Assembly: GCF_008831285.2 (NCBI RefSeq)
Contig: NC_045142.1
Span: 5,465,501 to 5,529,500 of the forward strand
Length of the DNA: 64,000 nt
Direction of reading: 5' to 3'
Source of the DNA: Nymphaea colorata
Taxonomy: Eukaryota; Streptophyta; Magnoliopsida; Nymphaeales; Nymphaeaceae
Within the stretch, counting starts at the first letter, position 1; each line of letters begins with the position of its first letter. The position numbers and the translations under genes were made by a program. A model generated the notes under the pieces. That model was given only the letters and a program-made list of their open reading frames with translations. It had not been told where the DNA came from and did no database searches. This document shows, one piece after another, positions 49,071 to 60,049 of the stretch.

Positions 49071-51140
49071 AATTTACAAATATCATATAAGCAGAACTCA
49101 CTGTACAAAGAACAAACCAAAGCATGCTCACAATCAATACATATACAAAGATGAAACAACAAATATAAATGAATTTAAACACAATGACCCAAAACCCATC
49201 ACAAGGTACCGGTGCAACGCTAATATCCAATCTTTGGATTGAAATATTAACTGCAAGTGGCATTTTTGGTCAACAATGAATATAGATAATTAACCCTGTC
49301 AAACAAGGAACCTATCTTTGGATTGACTCGCTATTCACATGGAAACCTGAAAAGTTATCACATATTCATTGCCCTGTATACTTAAACCTGACCAAACAAC
49401 AATCCTCCTTTGGGCTGATCATTGTCTGCATGGATCAAGTATACTATCATCTAATGTTTAAAACAAGCAAATTCGTACAACAGAGATCACTTTAGCGACA
49501 TAAAGTACAAACGTACTCATTTCAAATAACAGACATGGCCAAAGATCAAAATTCATAATCCAAACATTCATCTAAAGCACATACACAATTTTAATAACAT
49601 GCAAAACATGATACATGAATTAAAAAAAATTTACATATAAAATTGTCATTCATTGAATCTAAAACCAAATGATTCAATGATGTGACACATACAAAATTGC
49701 CTTACATGAATCCAAAACTTGATGCATAAACCAAATTACATACACGTATGCCCTACATTAAATCCAAAACCAAAATAATTCAATGAAATGGGCCCAAAAG
49801 AGTCCAAAATTTATAAACCGGTATCATAATCGTGCTTAATAGGGTCAAGAACTACTGAATCGGCCTTAAAATAGCCTGTATCGTTCTTAAACCACAACAA
49901 AAGCACCCACAAAGGCCCTAAATATGGTTGAACCGATCAAAAAAATTGGACAAACCGTTCAAAATTAGACCTTATCGGTTCCAAAACCCAATGAACCGGT
50001 TAAAAATGGCTAAAAAACGGTTCCATAACTCAATGAACCGGTCTGAAAATGCCGGAATCGGTTCGAAAATCAACTTAATCAGTTCTGAAATGCTAGAATC
50101 GGTTCTAAAACTGAATGAAACGGTTCTGAAAAGCCCTGAATCGGTCCGAATGGGTTCTGAAATGAATGAACCGGTCCCAAAATGGTCTGAGTCGGATCTG
50201 AAAGGTCCGAACCGGTCCCTAGAAGGTCCGAACCGGTCTAAATCGGATTGAATCGGTTCTAAATCGTAAATTAAACCGCATGGATACGAGTCGTGTCCGA
50301 CAGGACCCGACCCGGTCCAAAAACCGAACACAGCACGCGGGCGGGCGGGCGAGCGCGGCAAAATGAAATTTTTTTTTTTTTTTAAATCGCGATGGATCCG
50401 GATCGGGTCTGTGACGACCCGAACCGGGCCGACCCGGCTCGACCGCCCGAGCGTCGTCTCCACTCGACCGAAACCGCCGTTCGCCTGCCTGAAGCCGAAC
50501 GGCGGATTCACCTCCGGGAGCCTTGGGTGAGCGCCGGTGGGTGCCGCCAGGGCCGCCGGACGTCAGCGGCGGCGATGGCGGGCCGATGCCTGCCGCAAGC
50601 CGGCAGATTCCACGGGTTTTCTCTGTATTGAACATCTGCCCCTTTTCTTACCGATTTTGTGTGTTGCAGCGGCGACGAAGCCACCGGCGGGCCGCCGAAG
50701 ACCGTGGGTGGGCGCCTGAGGGTCGCACGGCCCCGTCCGGCGACAGGTAAGTCGCCGGCAGGCCTTTGACCGATGTCGCCTTCCATGCCGTCGCCCTTTC
50801 CCTACCTCTTTTCTTCAATGGCTGCGACGGACGAAAAGGGGTTCACCTGCAGGCCACCCAACAGCGTGGGTGGCCGCTGGTGGGTCGCGCTAGGACGGCT
50901 GGAAGCCGTCCGTCGCCTTCCGGCGACAGTCGCCCGCCTAAAACCTGTCGTCCCTTACGCCATACCCTCTGCATCCTCAGGCGGCTGCAGCGGAAGCCCG
51001 ACGGCTTCCGTTCCTTCCCACACCAATTTTTTTTTTTTTTTTTTTTTGAAAAACTTGCAGCCGAAGAACCAAATGAGGAACATCCGAACGGGAAACGACG
51101 CACAAAATCATCTAAAAATCAACAATTTAACGAACAACAT
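49070..51140 (-). other. Leader region of copia element, GC-rich with CGGTTC array
   Basis: About 2 kb between PBS and recognisable gag. At 49920-50270 there is a degenerate array of 'cggttc' and 'accggt' spaced about 20-35 bp. From 50270 to 51030 the DNA becomes very GC-rich, with an imperfect duplication: 'cgtgggtgggcgcctgagg' (50702) against 'cgtgggtggccgctggtgg' (50865), each followed by 'ccggcgacag'. Open frames in the GC part run on both strands and look like composition effects. The origin of the GC-rich part is unknown; capture of host sequence is possible. Confidence 0.55.
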
Positions 51141-51141
51141 A

Positions 51142-51154
51142 GGCTCTGATACCA
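51142..51154 (-). other. Primer-binding site of the copia element
   Basis: The minus strand reads TGGTATCAGAGCC, the complement of the 3' end of plant initiator Met-tRNA, two bases inside the 5' LTR. This is the classical copia PBS. Confidence 0.92.
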
Positions 51155-51156
51155 AA

Positions 51157-51632
51157 TGTGGGATTTTTTCCCCATAACGCATATACAAAACCAAACGTAT
51201 ATACCCTAAACAGGATCATGCTCTTGCTAAATCATTGAAATAAACGAAACCTTAAACTGAAGCGAAAGTGTACCTGAATCCATCTGATCTGGTGCACGGA
51301 AAGATCGCAGCAGAGTCTTCCAGGGTACGTGCGGCGCGCTTGAGGTCTCTCTCTCAGATGGGGAAGAGGAAAACCCTATAAACCAATGTTTCAGGCAACC
51401 CTTGCACGACCTCAGGGACCACTACCATTTTATAATTAGGACAATTACGGATTCCACCCATCAAAGAGTCCGTAATTCCGTACTGGTATCTATACATTTC
51501 AAAATTATCACATACCATCTAAAATGACGTAATATCCCAAAATGCAATCACTTAAGCGGATATTTACGTTAAGACAGCCATAATGTCTGAAATTCCTCAT
51601 AGACATATGCCGGCCCACCAAATGATCTTACA
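51157..51632 (-). repeat. 5' LTR of the copia element
   Basis: 476 bp, matching 45801-46276 with about 14 visible differences. Bounded outside by the TGCAT target duplication and inside by the PBS. Confidence 0.93.
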
Positions 51633-51810
51633 TGCATTTCTTCATGAGCTGGTTGAACCATGCATAGTGCATGAGGACACAAAACCTAGCAATTTACTAC
51701 TTGATAGAAATCTTAATCAAAAAATTTCTGGTCTCATATTTGCTAAATTTTTACCTCACACATAAGCATCGGCGTTGCGGGAGCATTGTAATTTGACTCA
51801 TGATTTAAAG
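51633..51810 (+). pseudogene. Receptor-like kinase relic, right part
   Basis: After the copia insertion the frame reads AFLHELVEPCIVHEDTKPSN, then LLLDRNLNQKIS, which is the catalytic loop and following strand of a plant receptor-like kinase (compare HRD.K.SN.LLD..L.PKISDFG). HRD has become HED and the DFG triplet is lost (SGLIF). A frameshift then gives SIGVAGAL, matching the S.RVAGTLGY activation segment. The pattern is closest to the cytoplasmic-type RLKs such as CRPK1-like. No other kinase exon is found nearby, so it is an isolated relic. Confidence 0.65.
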
Positions 51811-52865
51811 GAGACCCTAACACAGAATTTTTACACGAAAGTGTCCATGACAGAAGGAAAAAGAATAAAATTCACTTGGTTGAAGTTGAACGCTTCTTAG
51901 GCGAGAATCATAGACAGATTGTTAATGCCTACAGATCATAACCAATTGACAGGTATGCAGTTCAACACATGTGTGTGTTGATAAATTTGATTATTCGGTA
52001 TTTCTTCTGATTGCTGTGCTTCTATTTTACATTAATTGTGGATTCAACTCTGAATTTGTTTCTCTGAGTTTGTGCTTCTGCTGTGCACTCAATGTGGATT
52101 CAATTTAGGCAAAGTCGGGCAGTTTTTTCTACAGGGCGTCACGTACCCATTACAGTAAATGCTTCTTACTTTGTATGTATTCACTCCTTTCCATGCATAT
52201 AAGTGTGATAAACTTAATTGTGTCCCTGACCACTGTCCTATTTGCTTGCTTGTTTGTTTCTATCTCTTAATAGTTGAGACTCAACTCAGTTTCATAGAAA
52301 TACTTGCAGAAAACCTCTACAAATGCTTTCATATTTGGTGGATTATGGTTTTAACTTTTGCTTTGCTTGGTTGCCCGAATGATACCATAGATCTCTAGAA
52401 TAATAGAAAACAAGTATATTTTATAGGTCCATTTATTTTGCTCACCAGTACTTTTGAATTTTCAGTTCGTCATATCTTATGAAAAAAAACAAAAAAAAAA
52501 TCGTTCTTTCTCAACAAAACATGCTTAAGATCTCTTTTCTTAGCAAAAGGATTGTGATGAAGACTTGCATTCTTAGATTTTTGAAAAGGAAAATACTTAA
52601 AAATTGCGTAACAGGTGAATGTGTAGATGTGATATTGATCAATGAAAAATCAGTAGGGAAAAAATACGAAAAAAACCTGTTTTTAATTTTGGTATTTAAA
52701 AAAAACACTTTTTTTTGCTGTTTAATTAGGCTTACTTATTTTTTACGTTTTTAATGGGTTTTGTTTTTTAAATGTGTTTTCTTTAACTATGATATAAAGT
52801 CTATGTAGGTGGTACACAAGAGATAAAGCTGCTTCGGGTGGACTTGCTTCTGAACTTGGGTGGAC
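51810..52865. other. No gene seen
   Basis: AT-rich. Fragmentary frames near 51830-51940 and 52480-52750 have no recognised signatures. No further kinase homology. Confidence 0.5.
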
Positions 52866-52870
52866 TTACA

Positions 52871-52921
52871 TGAGTAAGGCCTCACACTTATTTTTTCGGT
52901 AAAAGTGTGAGGCCTTACTCA
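52871..52921. other. Perfect 19-bp inverted repeat (hairpin)
   Basis: 'tgagtaaggcctcacactt' at 52871-52889 is perfectly complementary to 52903-52921, with a 13-nt T-rich loop. The arms contain AGGCCT. The hairpin is preceded by a short direct repeat, 'gggtggactt' (52837 and 52857). It may be a palindromic transposon remnant, an RNA hairpin or a terminator-like fold. Confidence 0.85.
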
Positions 52922-53026
52922 GTTAATTTCACTGATTAATAAAGTATATTATTGTGTCATGAAAAAGGGGAAAAGAAAAACTGCATTATTGGGTGTCGGG
53001 TCTATCAGTAAACACATCAAATCGAT

Positions 53027-53028
<2 letters not shown>

Positions 53029-53111
<83 letters not shown>
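53029..53111. repeat. (TA)n microsatellite
   Basis: About 80 bp of uninterrupted TA dinucleotides. Shorter TA runs lie at 6199-6220, 11611-11627, 14810-14830, 61680-61700 and 62044-62085. Confidence 0.95.
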
Positions 53112-53113
<2 letters not shown>

Positions 53114-53429
53114 ATTAAAATTTCTGGCTTTACCATTGCTTCCTCCTACAATTAAAGTAAAGCAATAAGCGTACAAATGAAATTAAATGCATCCCTTCTT
53201 GTGGGGGCTTTTATTACTTTTTTATTTATAGTCAAAATAGCTGAAGGTTGCAGATCTACTATAGAGGCCAGTAACTAAACCTAGACACCACCAAAGTAAG
53301 GACATACTCTTTCTGAAAAATATGAAGCTTGGAGACATGGAGTCATTTCCTACGGACTGTATATTGTATGGATTCAGCGCTAGTAGGAATCGTAGATTGG
53401 TCGTCACTAGGGATGTCAATATATCTGAT

Positions 53430-53750
53430 TTGAATTGGACACATGATCGAATTGCTCCAAAAACAAAAAGTTGGATATGGATAAAAAATTAATATCCAAT
53501 TAAGAAATTAGATAGAGATGGAACTTAAGAAATGACAGATTCTGATCTTGATTCTGATATTATATAAATATCTGATTGGATTTGGATTCAGATGCTGATC
53601 AGATTTAGTTTTAAATAAATATCCTATATTCAGTCCCCTTACATTTTGAAAGTCACCGGTTCAAAATTCGGACTTGGATGTGAATGTAAAAGTCATACTC
53701 AGATTGAATGCGGATTGTGAAATCTAATGTTGGATTTAGATTTACATATG
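53430..53750. repeat. Weak ggatatgg/ggatttgg repeat
   Basis: Irregular repetition of 'tggatttggattcagat', 'ttggatatggata' and 'gatcttgattctgat'. It resembles the arrays at 13340 and 43430 but is more diverged and lacks their flank. Confidence 0.35.
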
Positions 53751-53987
53751 ACTTTTTTTTGTTCATATTCAAATCTGAATTGGAATTATGTGAACACCTG
53801 AGAGAACGGATAAAGTTAAAACCTAATCCATTGACCACTCTAGTGGTGGCTATACTCCATTTAAAACACATATATACAACATCTTGCGAAATATAGGTCG
53901 ACTAACGCATGTGTTTGTGAAATATGATCCTATATATGTCACACATTCTTCATCTTCTTGAGATTTGGACTAGAGAGACTCTTGAAA

Positions 53988-54191
53988 ATGACTATTTCGA
54001 ACTATTTCTTGGGCAATGTTCCTGATTATTATCCTTCGTTTGATGTTGAAAATGACTATTTTGCAGTAATGAAAATTGAAGATGACAACGACACACCTCC
54101 TTCTTTCTTGGACAATGTTCTGGATTATAATCCTTGGTTGGGAAAAGTTAGGTTTATGGAATGTATGATTACCTGCACTGAGAACACATAA
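53988..54191 (+). CDS. Short unidentified ORF with internal repeat, doubtful
   Basis: A 67-codon frame from ATG 53988 (MTISNYFLGNVPDYYPSF...). It contains two related units, LGNVPDYYPS and LDNVLDYNPW, about 34 residues apart, and the nucleotide repeat 'ggcaatgttcctgattat' against 'gacaatgttctggattat'. The frame is acidic. I do not recognise a family. There is no promoter, intron or neighbour support, and it may be a fragment of a lost gene. Reported because the in-frame repeat is better than random. Confidence 0.2.
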   Translation: MTISNYFLGNVPDYYPSFDVENDYFAVMKIEDDNDTPPSFLDNVLDYNPWLGKVRFMECMITCTENT

Positions 54192-54194
54192 GGG

Positions 54195-56040
54195 AAGAGA
54201 GAAGCAAGTAGAATCGAAATATCAGGTGCTTGTTTTGCTGCAGTTTCTATGTTTTTGATAAGATTGAATGATGAATCCGGCTATCTAAAGTCTCCCAATT
54301 CACTCATAAAAGTTGTTTCATCTATAGTAATCAACTGTTGAAAATAATACAAGTGCACCTTTTTTTCTTTTGTTTTTCTCTTAATTGTGATCACGATAAA
54401 CCAAATGACCCTTATGAGTGAAGTGGGTAACTCTGGATGGCCAAGTCCCATGCACTCACTTTTCTTGGTATTCTCCAATGTAGGATGATGTAAATTTAGG
54501 CCAAGTTCTACTTTTCACCCACTTTCATGGAAGAGTGGTTAGCAGTAACTCTAGTTCGAATAACACATATGTGTTTGGGAAGCTCGTACATGTAGGTTTG
54601 TGCAGGCAATTGCCTACACAAATTTTTTAAATTGAGTGATAAGAACTTTAAAAACAATAAATCTAAAATGAATTTTTCTCTTTTTTTATCATGTTTGTTC
54701 CCCATTATTTTTACATTATTTTTGTTTTGAAGTTTAAAACTTAGGTTCAATTATTTATATCTTCATTTCTATCATTAATAAAACATCATTCTTATCATTT
54801 TATCAAGCTACTTTTTTTTATATGTTTTGTTGTTAGTTTTTCATTTATTTTACTTTTTCTTAATTTTTAGGATTCTTCCTTTTCTAAAAAAAAGTTGCCC
54901 AATTTTTCTCTGAGGCTTTCCCAAGATTTTCAGCTTTATCAAAAATTTTCTGATAAAAATCTCGTTTAACCTATATATGCTTTCAACCAAAAGCAACCTC
55001 TTTCAGTACCTTTCATTTGCCAAGTTTGATCACAACGCAAAAGCGCAAAGCCTAACAATATTTAATACTAAGCTTTCCATACATACCACCCAAGGAAAAC
55101 TCATTTGCAGATATGAAAATCTGAAGAGTCTTGTATATAATATATATATATAATAGAGAAATTATGTGAAGATGTTAATGTGGAAGTAAAAGAATTATTG
55201 AAGGGCCAACTGTTCACGTGTCAATGCTGGGCTTTGAGATGTCAAACTGGAAATTATGGTGAACCTAGAAAATTATGTAATTAATTAAACATAAAAACAA
55301 AACAAAATTATATCCTTTTTTGGACGTATATCTATCTGCCTTTTGGCTGTTGAGGAAATTAACACCGACGACCATCAACCCACATGGTGGGGCATCTGCC
55401 CACCTACTTGGGCAAAGGCTCAAAGGCACATGCATGGACATATGTAGCTGTAGCCCGATGCATCTCAATGCTGTTGGAAGAGAGTGTGGAGCCGGATCTC
55501 AATTTTAATAGCATCAGGGGTATTATTGTAATTTTACTCTGCGGTAGTCTAATTTCCTCTTGTAATTTGATTATAATTCCAAATATTTATTGGGACTAAA
55601 TTATATTTTTTAGAATTTTTAAAAAGGTTGAATTAAAATTTGTTATGCAATTTTTTTTTTTCAAAATCATAGCAGTTGTGATAACTTGCTTGGTCCTAAT
55701 TAATAATTTAAGAGGCCTTCGCCCCAGTGCTTTCATCATGTCTATGGGCCCCCGAGGACATGATCTTACACATCGTATATAATTGACCGATCTCACTCTA
55801 GGGGTGGTGGGGGCAGTTGTAAGCATTGTATGGGCAATTGCCCACATAAACTAACAAAAAAAATGCTTTTTAGCTTTTTATATTAATACATTCGAGTAAT
55901 TTTTCTCAATTATACATTGATACATGTTAAAAATTTAAAATTTTATAACTAATGTTCCTTAGCTATAGTTTGCTGGTTCTGTTGTGAAGATCGGCTGTTA
56001 TATGGAGATGTGAGACTAAGTCACCAGATTCTTTTATTTT
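54195..56040. other. No gene seen
   Basis: AT-rich intergenic. Two short stretches share 'ggcaattgcc' followed by 'tacaca' or 'cacata' (54606 and 55832), perhaps ends of related small elements. Short frames near 55320-55600 and 55596-55847 are not supported. Confidence 0.5.
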
Positions 56041-56044
56041 ACTG

Positions 56045-56372
56045 TCGCACCGGAGTCCGCATCGAGTCGGGTGCACACCGGACATGAGTGCGGCTTCGAC
56101 TCACACCCGAGTCCAATTAAAATGTCATATTACTAAATTATTTATATAATATATGTTTTTTTGATATTTTCCTATGCAATATAATTATTCAAGTATGTTA
56201 TATACATTAATAACTAAATTGTAATAATATGCTTATTTTGTTATATATATAATAAATTAAAAATCATAATAATAATAAAATACCATCGCTGCACTGCTGT
56301 ACCTACATTTTTTGGGATGTGCCGTTCCGGCACGAGCACCCGCACCCTGCACTATGGTGACATAGATGTGAG
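56045..56372. mobile_element. MITE-like element with GC-rich ends and AT core
   Basis: The left end 'tgtcgcaccggagtccg' and the right end read on the other strand ('tgtcaccatagtgcag') are similar. Behind both is a GC-rich segment ('gtcgggtgcacaccgg' and its counterpart 'ggtgcgggtgctcgtgccgg'). The centre (56110-56285) is almost pure A/T. Target duplication not found. Confidence 0.45.
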
Positions 56373-56780
56373 ATCAGCGGAGCGCATTGAAGTCAAAGTT
56401 TTTAAAGTAGTATAAATATGTGAAGGAAGAAGGACCTACTTAAGAACTTATATAAAACTGTGACATTTGACTTGAAAATGAACAAACAAATGTGATGATA
56501 AGACGACATTAGATTTTTCTAAACAAGGATGCCGTGATCAAACTTCCATATATAATTTCGAGGATTCTATTCATATATTAACTAAATCGACAGCCTTTGG
56601 TTTAGGTCCTTATTCATCTAGAAACATCATGCTTACCATATACTGAAATTGGGAAGCGTTTAACGTTTAGCAATTATTCATCATGTGCTGATTCAATATT
56701 TTCTCGGTATGCAAGCGTTGGATTTCTAAAGAAATATAAACTCCAATGATAGTGGAATGCATCGTGTAGGGGGCAGAATT

Positions 56781-56986
56781 CAGAGGTGGAGCCAAGGGGG
56801 GGCAGCAGGAGGGCAAGACCTCTATCCTCCACATTTTGAAAAATTAAAATTTACTCGTTAGGCTTTTTAAAAACATGTGTTTGACCCCTTGTAAAATTTT
56901 TGAAAAACAGGTAGTGGCCCACCTGAAAAATTTCAAAAAATATATTCAATGTGTTGCATGTCGGCAAAATCCTGACTCCACCTCTG
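56781..56986. mobile_element. hAT-type MITE, 206 bp
   Basis: Terminal inverted repeats CAGAGGTGGAGCCA (left) and CAGAGGTGGAGTCA (right, other strand) differ at one base. The flanking 8-mers are gcagaatt and acagaatt (7 of 8 identical), matching the 8-bp target duplication of hAT elements. CAGAGGTGG is a typical hAT terminus. No coding capacity. Confidence 0.75.
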
Positions 56987-56989
56987 ACA

Positions 56990-57805
56990 GAATTAAGGAC
57001 TTAGACTTGCTTTAATTTTCTCACATACAGGGTTTTGTGAAGATTAATCAAAAATTAATGATATGATCTTTTCATGTTTGCATATCAAAAGAACAAAATA
57101 CAACTATATAATTATCATTTCAAGGAAAAGCGCTCGTAAGCATGAAGAATTCATGCTTTATTTGCTAACTTTTATTCAAGGAGAAAGTTAGCTCTAATTT
57201 GACTTCGGCTTTTTTTGTCGCCGGTGCAAACGTGGATGTATTGAAAGGTTCGACTTGAAAAGGGAATGGCGAACTTAATTTGAAAGTTGATAACATGGTG
57301 AGAGTTATTACAAAGACTTATAACATAAAATGCATTTCATTGAAATTACAATCACTAAGTATCAAACAAGAAACAATTATCTAGAGTGTAAATTAATTTT
57401 GGAATCTATTTCAATAAATGAGTTCTTCGGCTCAATAGATTAACAATTCACTGTTCGAAAAGGAAGATCCACTCATTTCTCTTGATTTTGGAGTTCTATG
57501 CTGCATCTTGGCTGAGATACAGTTGAATTAGAAAGTATTTTTAAATCAATTAATAATCTTTTCTCTTAAGTACAGTCTAATACATATACGTGCCCTAAAC
57601 ACCATAGACTATCTCCCTCTTTAAGTTTCATTTTCCTCCACCAACCAAGCCAATATAATTCAAATCATTAAAATACAAAGGAAGAAAAAAGAAGGCAAAA
57701 TTATCAATCATAACTGTAAAAGTCAAAAGGAGAAAGCACAAACTCCACCACCAGCGAGTGACCACCGGCGCCGTCGCCGGCGCCGGCGCCGAGAATAGAC
57801 GTTCT
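56990..57805. other. 3' flank of the ABCG gene; no other gene seen
   Basis: AT-rich, no recognised frame. The last 150 bp before the ABCG stop turn GC-rich, with a 'cgccggcgccggcgcc' run at 57773-57789 just beyond the gene's 3' end. Confidence 0.5.
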
Positions 57806-60049
57806 TCACCTTCTCTTATTCTTGCTGCCAATCAACAAGGCGACGTAGAACAGCAGCCTGAAGAAGAATCCCCACGCTATCGTGATCCAGAAGCAGTTCC
57901 ACCTGCTCAGCTGTGTCACGCTCTGCTGCTTCAGTATGTCCGACCCCGTCGTCAAGCACGTAGTCAGCGTTATGTTCCCTCCCAGCGATCCGCTCAGCTG
58001 CTTGAGCAGCACCGCCTTGGCGTCGTCGCTCAGATCCTTCAATGGCGTGTTGTCGAACATCTGCCTCCCCGTGGAGAAGCACCTCGACGTCCTGGCAAAC
58101 TCGTTGTGGAGCACACCCTCGTAGGAATACTTCACCAGCGAGAGGTAGTGGAACCAAATCCAGTACGGTGGTATTCTGTCCCTGTTGATGAAGAAGCCGC
58201 TGAAGAGAACGTAGTACGCCAGGATGGCCACCACCACCGTGTAGCCCAACATGACATGCGAGATGACGCCGGAGAAGAAGGTGACCATCCCGCTTCCGGC
58301 CCAGTAGGAGGCGAAGGTCATGGCGAAGAAGTAAAGGAAGGCCTCCCCCCCTCCGGCGAGGCCCACCGCGAAGAAGGTAATGGCGGCGAAGGCGAGGGAG
58401 TGGATCATGAGGGGAGGAGCGGTGACGATGGCATTGGAGAGGACGTAGGAGGAGCGGCGGTAGGCGTTGTAGGCGGTCTCCCTCATGAAGATGTAGCGCT
58501 CCTGGAGGAACACCGGCAGGGCGTCGGCGCAGGTGTAGAAGATGGTGGACATGGCGAAGGCTAAGAAGCTCAGCCGCTCCCTGACGCCCTTGGGCGTGGT
58601 GTCCAGTTGCCAAAAGATGGTGGCGAGGATGAAGCCGGTGACGATCACCATGACGAGACGCATGACGAACAGCTCCGGCATCCGGTGAGTGTTCAACATC
58701 GACCGCTTGGTGAGTATGATCGTCTCCCTCCAGAATGGATTGGCGAATTCCGGCGATCTCCCGCAGCCTTCTTTGGTGTTTGCGGAGACGAGCTTCCCGC
58801 GGGAGATGCTCGCGTTGATGGCGGCCTTGAGGGTCATGCCCTTGCCCTTCCGCTTTTTGGAGTCTCGTGAGTGAGAGGGTTGGTTGCTCTTCCAGGACTT
58901 GTAGAAGTCCACGAGGACCTTGATCCCGCTGGAGCTCGCCTCGAGCTCGCGGATGAGGTCGAGAGCGAACTCGACGTGGTTCTCGTTTTCCGGCACCCGG
59001 TGGCCGAAGTCTGACAGGAAGCCGGAGAGGCCGGACGGCGGTCCGTTGTAGACGGTGTGGCCGCGTGAGAGGAAGATCATGCGGTCGAGGAGGCCAACGA
59101 TCCTGGAGCTCGGCTGGTGGATGGACATGATGACGATGCTGCCGGTGCGGGCGATCCTCTGAAGGACCTTGACGACCATGAAGGCGCTGGTGGAGTCGAG
59201 CCCAGATGTGGGCTCGTCCAGGAACAGGAGAATCGGGTCATGGATGATGTCGATTCCGATCGACACGCGCCGTCGCTCTCCGCCAGAGACTCCTCGGTGG
59301 CCCTCGTCTCCGATGACGGTCTTTACCGCACGGCGAAGGTCCAGTTGGTCGATGAGGGCCTCCACCCGCTCGCGCTTCTTCTCCTTGGAGACGGTCTGAG
59401 GCAACCTGAACTCAGCGGCGAAGGTGAGCGTCTCCTCCACGGTGAGCATCGGGAAGAGGAGATCGTCCTGCATCACGTAAGCAGAGATAGACCGCATCAG
59501 CCGCCCCTCGACCGCCTCGCCGTTGAGCGTCACGGTGCCCCGAAGGCTCCCCCTGGCGATCCGGTTGGCCAGGGCGTCGATAAGCGTCGACTTCCCCGAT
59601 CCGCTGGCACCCAACACTGCCAGGATCTCGCCGTCGCGTGCCTCGCCAGATATCTGGTTCAAAAGTACTCGTGTTTCCGGGTCGGCCACCACCTCGACGG
59701 AGTCTGCGCATGCCGAAGGTAGGGTGCGCTTGCACCCTCCTGTGAGCGACATCCGGCGGACGCGAATACTGTAGGAGAGGTCCGTGAAAGATAAGACGAA
59801 CGGTATTTCCCGGATTCCCTCCTCCATCGCCACCAGTCGACGTTCAGATGACGAGGGTCCCGCTGGGGTCTCCAGCCTCGTGATGGCTTGCTCCTCGGCC
59901 TGTTCGAGAAGATCGCCGAACTTGGGGTTTTTCTGACGCTCGTCTCGGGTGACGATGGCCGCCTCGATATCCCCACCGTCGCCATGTTGCCGGGAAGATG
60001 ATCCCCCCGGCAACTTTTTCCGCCCCCTGGACGTAGAGGAAGACTTCAT
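57806..60049 (-). CDS. ABCG half-size transporter (ABCG1/2/6/16/20 type)
   Basis: 747 residues, one exon, as is usual for this clade. The nucleotide-binding domain comes first, then the membrane domain. Visible motifs are Walker [10 protein letters not shown] (147-155), Q-loop YVMQDD (191-196), signature VSGGERRR (254-261), Walker B ILLFLDEP (273-280) and H-loop His311 (SIHQPS). About six membrane helices follow: near 462-480, 492-513, 541-562, 567-590, 597-620 and 717-740. [33 protein letters not shown] and the C-terminal GSKNKRR are hallmarks of Arabidopsis ABCG1/2/6/16/20. Those proteins dimerise in the plasma membrane and export lipidic precursors for suberin or the pollen wall; the exact role here is unknown. 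The N-terminal 80 residues are variable and basic. ATG 60049 is the first Met of the frame. No broken motif. GC content is far above the flanks. Confidence 0.95.
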   Translation of the reverse strand: MKSSSTSRGRKKLPGGSSSRQHGDGGDIEAAIVTRDERQKNPKFGDLLEQAEEQAITRLETPAGPSSSERRLVAMEEGIREIPFVLSFTDLSYSIRVRRMSLTGGCKRTLPSACADSVEVVADPETRVLLNQISGEARDGEILAVLGASGSGKSTLIDALANRIARGSLRGTVTLNGEAVEGRLMRSISAYVMQDDLLFPMLTVEETLTFAAEFRLPQTVSKEKKRERVEALIDQLDLRRAVKTVIGDEGHRGVSGGERRRVSIGIDIIHDPILLFLDEPTSGLDSTSAFMVVKVLQRIARTGSIVIMSIHQPSSRIVGLLDRMIFLSRGHTVYNGPPSGLSGFLSDFGHRVPENENHVEFALDLIRELEASSSGIKVLVDFYKSWKSNQPSHSRDSKKRKGKGMTLKAAINASISRGKLVSANTKEGCGRSPEFANPFWRETIILTKRSMLNTHRMPELFVMRLVMVIVTGFILATIFWQLDTTPKGVRERLSFLAFAMSTIFYTCADALPVFLQERYIFMRETAYNAYRRSSYVLSNAIVTAPPLMIHSLAFAAITFFAVGLAGGGEAFLYFFAMTFASYWAGSGMVTFFSGVISHVMLGYTVVVAILAYYVLFSGFFINRDRIPPYWIWFHYLSLVKYSYEGVLHNEFARTSRCFSTGRQMFDNTPLKDLSDDAKAVLLKQLSGSLGGNITLTTCLTTGSDILKQQSVTQLSRWNCFWITIAWGFFFRLLFYVALLIGSKNKRR

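Larger units (their letters stand above)
45801..51632 (-). mobile_element. Ty1/copia LTR retrotransposon, 5.83 kb
   Basis: A complete insertion by structure. The 476-bp LTRs start TG and end CA. The target duplication is TGCAT at 45796-45800 and 51633-51637. The minus-strand order is 5' LTR (51157-51632), a PBS matching initiator Met-tRNA, a 2-kb leader, degraded gag/pol, a purine tract, then the 3' LTR. Gag zinc knuckle, protease, pre-integrase and RT pieces are visible; the integrase core is missing. The two LTRs differ at roughly 14 sites by eye, so insertion is fairly recent. It cannot move on its own but might be helped in trans. Confidence 0.9.

Noticed and set aside
50219-51177. Overlapping frames on both strands in the GC-rich copia leader
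   Set aside because: Stop-poor because of GC content; no domain, frames present on both strands alike.
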